This document shows positions 1 to 6,716 of a DNA stretch of 16,513 bases, piece after piece (position 1 is the stretch's first letter; each line of letters starts with the position of its first letter). The translations under genes were made by a program, and so were the position numbers. The stretch is from JAHBVL01 sp964461025. GTDB lineage: Bacteria; Chloroflexota; Chloroflexia; Thermomicrobiales; UBA6265. Where the stretch lies: contig CAYWSE010000079.1 in the NCBI GenBank assembly GCA_964461025.1, positions 1 to 16,513 of the forward strand, read 5' to 3'. Under the pieces are notes generated by a model. That model was not told where the DNA came from. It saw nothing but the letters and a program-made list of their open reading frames with translations, and ran no database searches.

Positions 1-481
1 CTGAGTCGGAACGACTGAGAATCTGGAAGCAGCGGGTCATCGCCTCCGGGTCGTACGAGGCGTGGGTGGTGTCCTGATCGAAAGGAATCGGATTCGGCAC
101 TTCCTTGGGAATCGGGTAGATGTGAACGTCGATGTTCAGCGACCGCAGTGCGGCAAGGAAGCGTCGGTAGAAGTCGGCGACGCTTTGCGGTTCGAGCGGG
201 ATCTCTTCCCGGCCGCCGGTGTTGGTGACGATCGTCAGCACATGGCGGAGGAAATCGAAGTCGATCTGGAAGGTGGCGTCGCCAGCGGGGATCGGGCCGG
301 TGGTGAGACCGTCGGCGTCGACTTGCAGGGTGATGTGCCACCAGTGATTCTGTGGATGACAGAGATCGAGCTTGACTTTGCCGATGATCTGGGTCCAGAG
401 GTGGACGGTTTCATAGGTGTCGCGCCATGTCTCGAGTGGGAGGTCGGGCCAGGCGGCGTGTTGGTCGGGAAGAGTTGGCAT
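1..481 (-). CDS. DUF5996-like protein, 3' end beyond window
   Basis: Reading the minus strand from the ATG at 481-479 gives an open frame of 160 codons with no stop before the left edge, so the C-terminus is missing. The protein begins MPTLPDQHAAWPDLPLETWR and contains TYETVHLWTQIIGKVKL, then NHWWHITLQVDADGLTTGPI and TFQIDFDFLRHVLTI. These blocks are, as I remember the family, typical of DUF5996, a widespread bacterial family with no assigned reaction. There is no signal peptide or membrane helix, so it should be cytoplasmic. The start lies 37 bases after the stop of the upstream membrane-protein gene on the same strand, so the two may be co-transcribed. Family assignment is from memory of motifs; function is unknown. 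Confidence 0.8.
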   Translation of the reverse strand, partial: MPTLPDQHAAWPDLPLETWRDTYETVHLWTQIIGKVKLDLCHPQNHWWHITLQVDADGLTTGPIPAGDATFQIDFDFLRHVLTIVTNTGGREEIPLEPQSVADFYRRFLAALRSLNIDVHIYPIPKEVPNPIPFDQDTTHASYDPEAMTRCFQILSRSDS

Positions 482-518
482 GGCGTTTCTCCGGGATAGC
501 GGAGCGCAGATTACGAGT

Positions 519-1535
519 CTAGCCGCTCTGGGCAACGTCATCCGTGGCGGAAAAGACGTCGAGATAAAGCTCGGCGAGCTGCAGGCGAACGGCAACCGGG
601 AGCGTGTCGAGCGCCGGCTGGCTTGCCGGAGAGAGTGCCGAACGCAGCCGCCAGACGCGCCGCGCCTGGCTGCGATCGAAACGCTCGATGTCGCCGCGCG
701 GGACGCTCCAGACTGCACAGTCGTCGCTGATCGCGTCGGCATCGAACGACTGCAGCCGGGATTCGATGTAGGCAATGCCGTCGTCGATGCTCTTTTGGGC
801 AAGCTCGCGGCGATTCCGGTCGGGAAGAGAGATGAGGCGAGGTTTACCGGAGTCGAGCTCGGCGCTCGTGGACGCGATCGATGGCTGGCGGCGCGTCTTG
901 AGCACGCCGGCGAAGATGATCGCCACGCCAATCGACATGGCGATATACAGGTATTCCTGCTGCCCGAAGCGGGTCAGCGTGCCTCCGGAGGCGACAACGA
1001 ACGTGCCGAGCGCGATGAGAATGCAGCCGATCATTCGCTCGCGATGAATGCCACGCTTGCGGAACGTCCATGCCGAATAGAGCGCCCCGGCGACGAGCAC
1101 GATGGTGCCGATCGTGTTGATTCCAACCGTCAGTGCGACGAGGGCAGGCCCGCGTTCGAGCGCATCCCAGCCCTCCTCCGCCATCAGCGCGGCATCGATC
1201 GGCGCGTTGATCACCAGCGTCGCTGCCAGCGCGGTCACCAGGATCGTCAGACCAGGCGCCCATCTGGCGATGCGCTGAGCGGCCAGCAGATATCCCTCGC
1301 CCAGTGCCAGATAGCCGACCACGAGCACCGCGCCGGTCAGGTAGTAGACGCGCACCAGCGGTTCGGACCATCCGGCTTGCGACCCAACGACTTCCGATCC
1401 GGCGGCAATCGCGAAGATGGCGAACGCGACCGTCCAGACGATGCGGTCGGGCCGGGGACGCCGCCACGCGTCATAACCGATGACGGCCGCGCAGGCGGCG
1501 CTGACAAAACAGGCAATGAGAGGAAAAACGACCAT
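519..1535 (-). CDS. seven-helix membrane protein of unknown function
   Basis: A 338-residue protein starting at the ATG 1535-1533. About seven hydrophobic segments are visible (roughly residues 1-21, 33-51, 64-87, 95-112, 131-154, 168-185 and 194-213). A charged, soluble C-terminal region of about 125 residues follows. An odd number of helices with a long polar tail fits an outside N-terminus and a cytoplasmic C-terminal domain, a layout shared with sensory 7TM modules, but I see no kinase, cyclase or other signalling motif in the tail. No clear Shine-Dalgarno precedes the start. It lies downstream of the cytochrome gene and upstream of the DUF5996-like gene, all on the minus strand. I do not recognise the family. 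A longer open frame on the opposite strand is its antisense shadow. Confidence 0.75.
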   Translation of the reverse strand: MVVFPLIACFVSAACAAVIGYDAWRRPRPDRIVWTVAFAIFAIAAGSEVVGSQAGWSEPLVRVYYLTGAVLVVGYLALGEGYLLAAQRIARWAPGLTILVTALAATLVINAPIDAALMAEEGWDALERGPALVALTVGINTIGTIVLVAGALYSAWTFRKRGIHRERMIGCILIALGTFVVASGGTLTRFGQQEYLYIAMSIGVAIIFAGVLKTRRQPSIASTSAELDSGKPRLISLPDRNRRELAQKSIDDGIAYIESRLQSFDADAISDDCAVWSVPRGDIERFDRSQARRVWRLRSALSPASQPALDTLPVAVRLQLAELYLDVFSATDDVAQSG

Positions 1536-1619
1536 TCCGGGAAGCGCGTTCTTTCAGCAACAGGCAATCCCGGGGCGGGATTCCGGGCGTCAACGAAGCG
1601 ATTTTACCGCGAAGCTCTG

Positions 1620-2111
1620 TCAGGTGGATTCGCTGCGAATGAATGCGATCAGGTCGGCAAGCTGCTTGTCGCTGAGGTTTGCGACTGGAATCGGGTTCGC
1701 CGAACCGTGACCCTCCCGAACCATCGTGGCGATCTGATCGTCGGTCAGGTCGACGGGTTGCGCGGCATCGCCGGAGAGAGCCGGACCAGCCCCCGCGCCG
1801 TCGGGACGGTGACATTGCTGGCATTTGAACTGGAACTGCTGGCGCCCGAGTGCGACGTCGCCCTGCGACGCGTCGAAGCCTGCTGCCGCGACAACCGGCG
1901 AACCGCTGCCAGGCGAAGACTGAGCCATCGCGATCGCCGAAGCCTCAGCGTTGGCTGCCTCGGTCGCCTGGGCGATCTGCTCGGCGCTCATCGTCGGCGT
2001 CGGCACAATGCCCAGGATGTCGTTGATTTCTTCCTCACTGGCCCGGCCGCATGCCGCGGCAATGACGGCAATGCCGATCGCCAGAACCAGGATCGTCGCG
2101 CGATTGCGCAT
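1620..2111 (-). CDS. lipoprotein c-type cytochrome
   Basis: A 163-residue protein from the ATG 2111-2109, with a GAGAGG-type ribosome site just upstream. A longer frame from 2162 would add a charged leader before the signal peptide and is less likely. Residues 1-21 form a lipoprotein signal (MRNR, hydrophobic stretch, IAAAC, Cys21 as lipidation site). A low-complexity Ala/Glu/Ser linker runs to about residue 80. The cytochrome domain follows with the haem-binding motif CQQCH at residues 97-101 and the C-terminal helix LSDKQLADLIAFIRS. It should be a membrane-tethered electron carrier outside the cell. In this family a Met two to four residues before the 'LSD' helix usually ligates the haem iron; here the stretch reads NPIPVANLSD with Ile, so the sixth ligand is uncertain. 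Met130 (IATMVREG) and His135 are other candidates. Confidence 0.88.
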   Translation of the reverse strand: MRNRATILVLAIGIAVIAAACGRASEEEINDILGIVPTPTMSAEQIAQATEAANAEASAIAMAQSSPGSGSPVVAAAGFDASQGDVALGRQQFQFKCQQCHRPDGAGAGPALSGDAAQPVDLTDDQIATMVREGHGSANPIPVANLSDKQLADLIAFIRSEST

Positions 2112-2247
2112 CCTTCGACCTCTCGGATCGTGACGCCGAGTCTCTCTGCGACCTGGCAACACTGGCAGGCAGGATGAACGTGCGGCAAAGCATAGACATG
2201 CAGTCGTTCAGGCGTCAACGAGATACCTGCGCAGATCGTGGATTCGG

Positions 2248-2270
2248 TCATTGGGCGGAGTGCCCAATGA
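2248..2270. promoter_or_regulatory. 9-bp perfect inverted repeat in a divergent intergenic region
   Basis: TCATTGGGC (2248-2256) and GCCCAATGA (2262-2270) are exact reverse complements separated by GGAGT. The element lies between the divergent cytochrome (start 2111) and DinB (start 2381) genes. No T-run follows on either strand, so a terminator is unlikely. An operator or an RNA hairpin is possible. The rest of the 2112-2380 spacer shows no convincing gene. Confidence 0.35.
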
Positions 2271-2380
2271 GACGCGTAGACAGGTCACTAATGGGGCAGA
2301 TGCGGTCCGTGCGTCGCAACACTCCGCCTTGCTTCAGGTAGAGTAGGGTGTGGTTTTGCCTGACACAGGAGAAACACTGC

Positions 2381-2893
2381 ATGGGAGAAGCGACGGATCT
2401 GCTTCTGGAGATTCAGCGACATTCGGCGTGGGCAAACCGCCAGATTCTGGATGCGGCGGCGCGGATGCCCGCCGAGCGATTGCGCACGCCAATCGGCGAG
2501 GGTGGCTACGGCGATCTGCTGGAGACGTTGCTGCATATGTACGACGCGCAGAAGGTGTGGCTCGACCGGTTGCAAACCGGTGTGAACGGCCCCGTGCTCG
2601 ACATCAGCGTCGTCTCGGACATCGCAACGCTGCAGGCGCTGTGGGACGCGCTCGACGAGGCGATGGAGGGCTACATCGGCGGGCTCGATGATGCGTCGCT
2701 CACCGAACAGGTTCCGTACCGCTCTTATTATGGAAGCGAGGGAAGCTACTCACGCCGGGAGATGTTGCTGCATCAGGCATTTCATTCGCACCAGCACCGC
2801 GGCGAAGTGGCGCTGGTATTGACGCAGATGGGGTATTCGCCCGGCGAGCTCGATGTGATCGATTATCTGCTCAGCAAGCAGACCAATAATTGA
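2381..2893 (+). CDS. DinB-like four-helix metal-binding protein
   Basis: A 170-residue protein. The ATG at 2381 is chosen over an upstream in-frame start at 2348 because AGGAGAA at 2367-2373 sits seven bases before it. The sequence matches the DinB/YfiT-type fold: an N-terminal helix with HSAWANRQILDAA, His52 in TLLHMYDAQKVWLDRL, and a C-terminal HQAFHSHQHRGEVALVLTQMG block. His52, His135 and His139 are the likely metal ligands. DinB-superfamily proteins include thiol-dependent transferases and many uncharacterised members; the substrate cannot be read from the sequence. No signal peptide, so cytoplasmic. A second, diverged DinB-like gene lies at 15908-16393. It appears to be monocistronic. 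Confidence 0.85.
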   Translation: MGEATDLLLEIQRHSAWANRQILDAAARMPAERLRTPIGEGGYGDLLETLLHMYDAQKVWLDRLQTGVNGPVLDISVVSDIATLQALWDALDEAMEGYIGGLDDASLTEQVPYRSYYGSEGSYSRREMLLHQAFHSHQHRGEVALVLTQMGYSPGELDVIDYLLSKQTNN

Positions 2894-3190
2894 GACCGAA
2901 AACGCCGGCAGAGCGCCGGATTCTACGTGCCGAAAGGGCATCGGGTTCTACGTCTGCAGCGCCATAAATGGCGAGGCTACGGATGGGAGCGGAGATGCGG
3001 GGCAAAGCAAAACCGGTCTATCAACGCCTTTAACCGATTCGCGCTCCAGATGGTGGCATAGAGCGTGATTCACAGGCGGACAGACCGGTTTGCAACAAGT
3101 CTAGAATCGCAACTTCGCGTTCACCATATCCGGAAGTATCCGTTTTACGGTCCAAAAGGAGTCTTTCGGGGCCGATCTGGACCCAAAAAT
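2894..3190. other. intergenic stretch without a supported gene
   Basis: About 300 bases between the DinB stop and the terminator of the DoxX-like gene. A small open frame from 3065 has no ribosome site or recognisable sequence. The region holds a short hairpin 12 bases after the DinB stop (CCGGC at 2905-2909 with GCCGG at 2915-2919), a duplicated TTCTACGT, and a pair of 10-bp inverted arms listed separately. Confidence 0.6.
3010..3091. repeat. pair of 10-bp inverted arms, 62 bp apart
   Basis: AAACCGGTCT at 3010-3019 and its exact reverse complement AGACCGGTTT at 3082-3091. Nine of the ten bases (AAACCGGTC) recur at 6579-6587, just upstream of the putative promoter of the cysteine-rich gene. 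Each arm contains the self-complementary ACCGGT. They could be binding sites for one regulator or the ends of a small degenerate element. ACCGGT is not rare in GC-rich DNA, so this is a weak call. Confidence 0.3.
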
Positions 3191-3210
3191 CCGGAATTCA
3201 TCGATTCCGG
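3185..3210 (-). terminator. intrinsic terminator of the DoxX-like gene
   Basis: On the minus strand CCGGAAT (3210-3204) pairs with ATTCCGG (3197-3191) around a six-base loop and is followed by ATTTTTGGG (complement of 3182-3190). The TGA stop of the DoxX-like gene (3200-3198) lies at the edge of the loop, so the stop codon is built into the terminator. Confidence 0.75.
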
Positions 3211-3773
3211 GAGCGAGATTGGCGGCCGGGAGGGGTGTTCTCCAGGAAGACGCGAGCGGAAATCACGAACCCGGCAGTGAGCAGGACAATGTCCTTGATC
3301 ACATATTGCCCGAGCAGCGTCGGGGCACGGAACTTGCCGGAAAAGAGCTCCTCCGGAAAGAGTGCGAGGGGCGCCAGGATGCCGATCATCGCCACTGCCA
3401 GCAACGCCAGAGCGAGACGCTGAAACCGCCCCGAAATCATCAGCACACCGATGGATACTTCCATTACCGCGACGGCAATCCTGGCGACATCGCCGCTGAT
3501 GAGGTCAAAGGTCAGTGCTTCGACGGTGCGCACAGAAATCCGCTCAGCGGGGCTGACGTTGTCGAACAGTTTGAGCAAACCGAAAAGGAAGAAGACCGCG
3601 CCCAATGATATGCGCAGGGTCGTGATGCTCGTCCGGGCGAGCCAGATGGCGATAGCTTCGTCTCGACTGCCGGCGTGGATCGGCTGGCTCGTGTCGAGCG
3701 TTTCGAGAATCGCTTCCGATTCGCTCTGGGGAATCCGGGGAACGTCGTCTGATTTCTTTGTCGCCGTCATCAT
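3198..3773 (-). CDS. DoxX-like membrane protein
   Basis: A 191-residue protein using the ATG at 3773-3771, preceded by GGTGGGGAA. In-frame starts at 3860 and 3947 also exist; the latter would overlap the neighbouring LCP gene. After a polar N-terminus of about 45 residues come four hydrophobic helices, with SLGAVFFLFGLLKLFD (about 56-71), AVMEVSIGVLMISGRFQRLALALLAVAMIG split over two helices (about 102-131), and a final helix near 158-176. The F-G-x-x-K motif in helix 1, the G-R-F turn between helices 2 and 3 and the four-helix layout fit the DoxX/DUF417-like superfamily. Its members are linked to quinone- or thiol-related redox chemistry in some bacteria, but most are unassigned. It follows the LCP gene on the same strand after about 125 bases and ends in an intrinsic terminator. 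Confidence 0.75.
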   Translation of the reverse strand: MMTATKKSDDVPRIPQSESEAILETLDTSQPIHAGSRDEAIAIWLARTSITTLRISLGAVFFLFGLLKLFDNVSPAERISVRTVEALTFDLISGDVARIAVAVMEVSIGVLMISGRFQRLALALLAVAMIGILAPLALFPEELFSGKFRAPTLLGQYVIKDIVLLTAGFVISARVFLENTPPGRQSRSRNR

Positions 3774-3897
3774 TTCCCCACCGATCGCAGCACAACTCTG
3801 GCGAACCGCTCGCTGCACGTTGCGTGCCACTTCGGGCAAGTGATAAACGAGCGAAGTCATCGCCCCGTTGTTGCTGGATTGGACAGGATGCGTGCGG

Positions 3898-4881
3898 CTA
3901 CTGCCAGGCGCAGCTGGACGGGAGGGTGCCGAAACTGGCGGCCACATCCTCCGGCGGCGAATCGAAGACCTGATCGACAGCGGCGCTGATCAGCTCCTGG
4001 CTGGGAATCGGGTAGTAATCCTGACCGGCATAGCCGGCCATGTACTGCTCGGTCGTGAAACCGAGTGTGTACAGCGATCCGAAGTCGACCTCGCCGAGCA
4101 ATTCGATCAGACCGGGGAGCTTATCAAGGGTGACATTGGTGATGATCGCGTTCTCGACGCTGTTGACGATGTCCGGATAGTTGAGCAGGAGGGTCCCGAT
4201 GTCAGCTTCGCGTGCGAGGGCGCCAATGATGCAGCGCTGGCGTGCCATCCGTTCGTAATCACCGCCTTCGACCCGTGTGCGGGCGTAGGCAAGCGCAGTC
4301 CGTCCATCCAGATGCTGACGACCGACAGGAATGACGTATTGTTGCCAGCCATCCGATTCGAATGCCGGGGAAAGGAGCACCGACTCCTGAACTGGCACGT
4401 CGATTGTGACGCCGCCAACGGCGTCAATCACCTGCACGAAGCCCGGGAGATCGACGAGCGCGTAGTAGTCGATATCGAGCCGCAGGAGATTCTCGATGGT
4501 GCGCATCATCACTTCGCCGCCCTTTCCCTCGCCACCAAAGAGATCGGGGTTCGCTTCAGCGAAGAAGTAGAGCTCGTTGAGCAGCGACTCCCAGCAACCG
4601 CAGACGAACAGGCTGGCATAGGGTTCGGGCAGGGGCGTGTTGACGAGATTGCGGGGGACACCGAAGAGCGCGGCGCGGCCGGTTTCGCGGTCGATCGATG
4701 CGACCATCATCGAATCGGTGCGCAGTCCGATCCGTTGAGGACCGGCATCGCCGCCCATCAGCAGAATGGTGGTTTTGCCATCGCCGCCGGGTTCGCCCTG
4801 GGCAGTCGCGCTCTGGGCGACTACGGCGATTGCGGTCGCCAGCACGATAAGGGCAAGCGCGCTATGGAGCACTCGAATCAT
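3898..4881 (-). CDS. LCP (LytR-CpsA-Psr) family protein
   Basis: A 327-residue protein from the ATG 4881-4879, chosen because AGGAG (complement of 4888-4892) lies six bases upstream and the start is directly followed by a signal or anchor segment (residues 1-28, ending SATAQG). The longer frame from 5166 is an overlap with the neighbour. LCP hallmarks are in order: ILLMGGDAG near 39-47, RTDSMMVASID at 54-64, FGVPRNL at 73-79, VIDAVGGVTIDVP at 151-163, and ALAYARTR...DYERMARQR at 197-216. The conserved Asp56, Arg77, Arg201, Arg203, Arg211 and Arg214 are the usual lipid-phosphate and metal-binding residues. LCP enzymes transfer polyisoprenyl-linked glycopolymers to peptidoglycan or other acceptors outside the membrane. 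The start overlaps the upstream gene by 20 bases, which suggests translational coupling. Confidence 0.9.
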   Translation of the reverse strand: MIRVLHSALALIVLATAIAVVAQSATAQGEPGGDGKTTILLMGGDAGPQRIGLRTDSMMVASIDRETGRAALFGVPRNLVNTPLPEPYASLFVCGCWESLLNELYFFAEANPDLFGGEGKGGEVMMRTIENLLRLDIDYYALVDLPGFVQVIDAVGGVTIDVPVQESVLLSPAFESDGWQQYVIPVGRQHLDGRTALAYARTRVEGGDYERMARQRCIIGALAREADIGTLLLNYPDIVNSVENAIITNVTLDKLPGLIELLGEVDFGSLYTLGFTTEQYMAGYAGQDYYPIPSQELISAAVDQVFDSPPEDVAASFGTLPSSCAWQ

Positions 4882-5485
4882 CTGGAACTCCTGTTGGGGC
4901 GACAACCGGCGGCGCGGCTGCGTTGACACCATCGGCGAGGCGAACCTCGAGTGTTGTGTGTACTTCGGTGGGAGCGACCCCCTGCCGTTTCGCAGAGGCG
5001 CCACCATCGAACACGTTGTCGAGAAACTGGTAGGTGACGATGTCGTAATACGCGACGGCAATATGCGGCGCGGCGGTGATCGCCAGGAGCAGCACCAGCG
5101 CCACGAGCATACCGGGATGGCGTTCGTTGCGTGATTCGCCGTTGCGCACGACGTCGATGACGGCATAGACGCGAAAGAGCATCAGCGCCAGATCGGCAAC
5201 GAGCAGCGCGGCCAGATTTCGCGGCTGGGTGAACATCGCCAGCGCGGCGAAGGGCTCTGTTGGCACGATCGCGACGACCAGCAGCATTGACGCGAGTGAG
5301 ATGCCAAGAAGCAACAGACCTTTTCGCCGCTTGCCGATCAGCAGATGGCCAAGTCCGGGAAGAAGAACGGACGCCATTGCAGCAAGCACGAGGCGAATGG
5401 AGAACCTTCCCGTTGTCGGGCGCCTCCAGGCGATTTCAGGGAGTGCTGCTGCTCGCGTTGTCTGGTGAAGTGGTATTTCGGACAC
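4862..5485 (-). CDS. four-helix membrane protein coupled to the LCP gene
   Basis: A 207-residue protein starting at GTG 5485-5483, with AGG about nine bases upstream. Four hydrophobic segments are visible (about 30-50, 55-75, 90-112 and 125-147), including LLPGLGHLLIGKRRKGLLLLG, a P-G-L-G...G-K-R-R-K-G arrangement seen in small multi-helix membrane proteins. The tail is rich in Ala, Pro and Val. Its 3' end overlaps the LCP start by 20 bases in another frame. From memory, a helical region of this type is fused to the LCP domain in some Chloroflexota proteins, so this may be the same module as a separate gene; this was not checked. A candidate minus-strand -10 (TACGAT, complement of 5569-5574) lies upstream. 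Biochemical role unknown. Confidence 0.75.
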   Translation of the reverse strand: MSEIPLHQTTRAAALPEIAWRRPTTGRFSIRLVLAAMASVLLPGLGHLLIGKRRKGLLLLGISLASMLLVVAIVPTEPFAALAMFTQPRNLAALLVADLALMLFRVYAVIDVVRNGESRNERHPGMLVALVLLLAITAAPHIAVAYYDIVTYQFLDNVFDGGASAKRQGVAPTEVHTTLEVRLADGVNAAAPPVVAPTGVPDDSSAP

Positions 5486-5633
5486 GTCGTGATACCTGAG
5501 AATCGAAGGATTGGAGCAATTCGCGATCGCTCAGTGGGGAAGAGCGACCTTGGGCGCGGGGCCACGCTATCGTAAACGCCCACACCACATCGGGGGTTTC
5601 ATTCTACTCCGTTCACGCGTCGTACGTACATCC

Positions 5634-5676
5634 TTGACATGTCTTTCTTCCATATGTCAGTATTATCTGACATATG
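5634..5676 (+). promoter_or_regulatory. promoter and palindromic operator overlapping the ArsR-type start codon
   Basis: A perfect inverted repeat has arms CATATGTCAG (5651-5660) and CTGACATATG (5667-5676), with TATTAT (5661-5666) between them. The last three bases of the right arm are the ATG start (5674-5676). TTGACA at 5634-5639 resembles a -35. TATTAT resembles a -10, but the spacing between them is 21 bases. A shifted -10 (CAGTAT, 5658-5663) would give 18. Either choice puts transcription start at or within about four bases of the ATG, and no Shine-Dalgarno precedes it, so a leaderless or nearly leaderless mRNA is inferred. A repressor bound here would cover the -10 and the start. Confidence 0.7.
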
Positions 5677-6012
5677 GATGATCGAGTTGACACACCATCC
5701 GAATTGACTGGCGACGAGCTGCTGCAGCTGCTCGAAGCACTTTCTAACCCGCATAGGTTGCGCATCGTTGCGGTGTTGTCGGCGGGAAGGAACTACGTCA
5801 GTCAACTGGCGCGTGATTTGTCGATGAGTCGTCCTCTCCTGCATCTGCATTTACAGAAGCTGGAGTCCGCCGGGTTGGTAACGAGCGAGCTCGAGCTTTC
5901 TCCCGACGGAAAAGCGATGCGATTCTACCGGGTGTCGCCATTTGCCATCGCGTTGACGCCGGAGGCGATCACCGCCGCTGCGGACACCCTGAGCACGAAG
6001 AAGGAGAATTGA
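5674..6012 (+). CDS. ArsR-type winged-helix transcriptional regulator
   Basis: A 112-residue cytoplasmic DNA-binding protein. The ArsR-type core runs from about residue 15 to 90: LLQLLEALSNPHRLRIVAVL (helices 1-2), NYVSQLARDLSMSRPLLHLHLQKLESAGLV (helix-turn-helix, recognition helix about 52-66) and a wing, VTSELELSPDGKAMRFYRVS. No cysteines are present, so a classical metal-thiolate sensor is excluded. The effector may be another signal, or the protein may respond through its small membrane partner. The palindrome at 5651-5676 is the expected kind of dimer site, which argues for autoregulation. The following gene starts two bases after the stop, with AAGGAG at 6001-6006 inside the end of this gene, so the two form an operon. 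Confidence 0.9.
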   Translation: MDDRVDTPSELTGDELLQLLEALSNPHRLRIVAVLSAGRNYVSQLARDLSMSRPLLHLHLQKLESAGLVTSELELSPDGKAMRFYRVSPFAIALTPEAITAAADTLSTKKEN

Positions 6013-6014
6013 CA

Positions 6015-6287
6015 ATGGAAGGATATTTCGACGCTGTTGCCGTGGCGGGCGTGATGATGGTGACGGTGATCGCGGCGGCACTGATCTGGCAAATCTTCCA
6101 GACAGCGCAGACCAAAATCGTCGCTGACCGAAACACGGAAATCGATGCCCAGACGCGGCAGGCAATCGCCGACGCGACTGCCGCTCAACAGGTGACGTCG
6201 AACCGGCTGGCGGAGTTGTCTGAGGGTATCCGGGGACTGGATACGCGCGTGACGGCGATCGAAACGCTCCTCCGTGAGGTCGAGTAG
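6015..6287 (+). CDS. small one-helix membrane protein with coiled-coil tail
   Basis: A 90-residue protein from ATG 6015, eight bases after AAGGAG (6001-6006). A TTG six bases earlier is in frame but less likely. Residues about 7-29 are one membrane helix (AVAVAGVMMVTVIAAALIWQ). Residues about 35-90 are rich in Ala, Gln, Glu, Arg and Leu, lack Pro and show heptad-like spacing (NRLAELSEGIRGLDTRVTAIETLL), so a cytoplasmic coiled coil is likely. No enzyme motif. It is tightly coupled to the ArsR-type regulator, which suggests it is the regulator's target, its partner, or both. I do not recognise a named family. Confidence 0.75.
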   Translation: MEGYFDAVAVAGVMMVTVIAAALIWQIFQTAQTKIVADRNTEIDAQTRQAIADATAAQQVTSNRLAELSEGIRGLDTRVTAIETLLREVE

Positions 6288-6600
6288 GAGCCGTTCTGAA
6301 CTCACCGGCGGGCGGCCACGTCGATCTGGCTGGATGTCGGTCGGCGCGGGTGTTTGTGGCTCCGCGGAACGTCGCTTCACGTTGTTCGCTCCGTCCCGCT
6401 TCGCCACCGGCTGACACGGAGGTCAGCCGCTACGGTTCTTCGTGAGCACAGGGCGCCGTCGCGACGTCCGACGAGTTGGAATGGATTGTGCAGAGAGCCG
6501 ATCGCGACAGTCGCCACGAATGACAACGATACGCGTGAGCTGATGCCGCGACGGATTGAATCAGGGGCATTCGCTGAAAAACCGGTCAATCTACGGTAGT
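6288..6600. other. intergenic stretch without a supported gene
   Basis: Small open frames here have neither ribosome sites nor recognisable sequence. The visible structure is a hairpin with arms CGGCTGAC (6408-6415) and GTCAGCCG (6422-6429) around a six-base loop, without a T-run, and the AAACCGGTC motif at 6579-6587 just before the promoter of the next gene. Confidence 0.5.
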
Positions 6601-6628
6601 TTGCACTCTCGGTTCTCTCCTATATTAT
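6601..6628 (+). promoter_or_regulatory. candidate sigma-70-type promoter of the cysteine-rich gene
   Basis: TTGCAC (6601-6606) and TATTAT (6623-6628) are separated by 16 bases in an AT-richer pocket. Transcription from about 6635 would give a leader of roughly 80 bases ending in the strong AGGAGGG ribosome site at 6703-6709, seven bases before the ATG at 6717. Confidence 0.55.
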
Positions 6629-6716
6629 GGGAAGACAATGCATAGCTCGGTCCAGCAGCAATGGATCAGGCAGGAGGCCGGGTGGCGGCCGATGGTCTGG
6701 CCAGGAGGGCGATCAA

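Noticed and set aside
1566..1582. Hairpin AATCCCG/CGGGATT between the cytochrome and membrane-protein genes as a terminator
   Set aside because: The loop is only three bases and no T-run follows on the minus strand; too weak to call.
417..2177. Long plus-strand open frame of 586 codons
   Set aside because: It runs antisense through the membrane protein and the cytochrome, which have clear helices and a CxxCH motif. Its own translation is Arg/Asp-rich without any recognisable domain.
1988..2251. Minus-strand frame with several cysteines upstream of the cytochrome
   Set aside because: No ribosome site, overlaps the cytochrome gene in another frame, and shows no known motif.
3065..3280. Small plus-strand frame in the 2894-3190 spacer
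   Set aside because: No ribosome site, low-complexity basic translation, and it runs over the terminator and 3' end of the opposite gene.
5526..5533. GATCGC-type palindrome inside TCGCGATCGC near 5521-5530
   Set aside because: A single short GC-rich palindrome of this kind is expected by chance and is not placed at a clear promoter.
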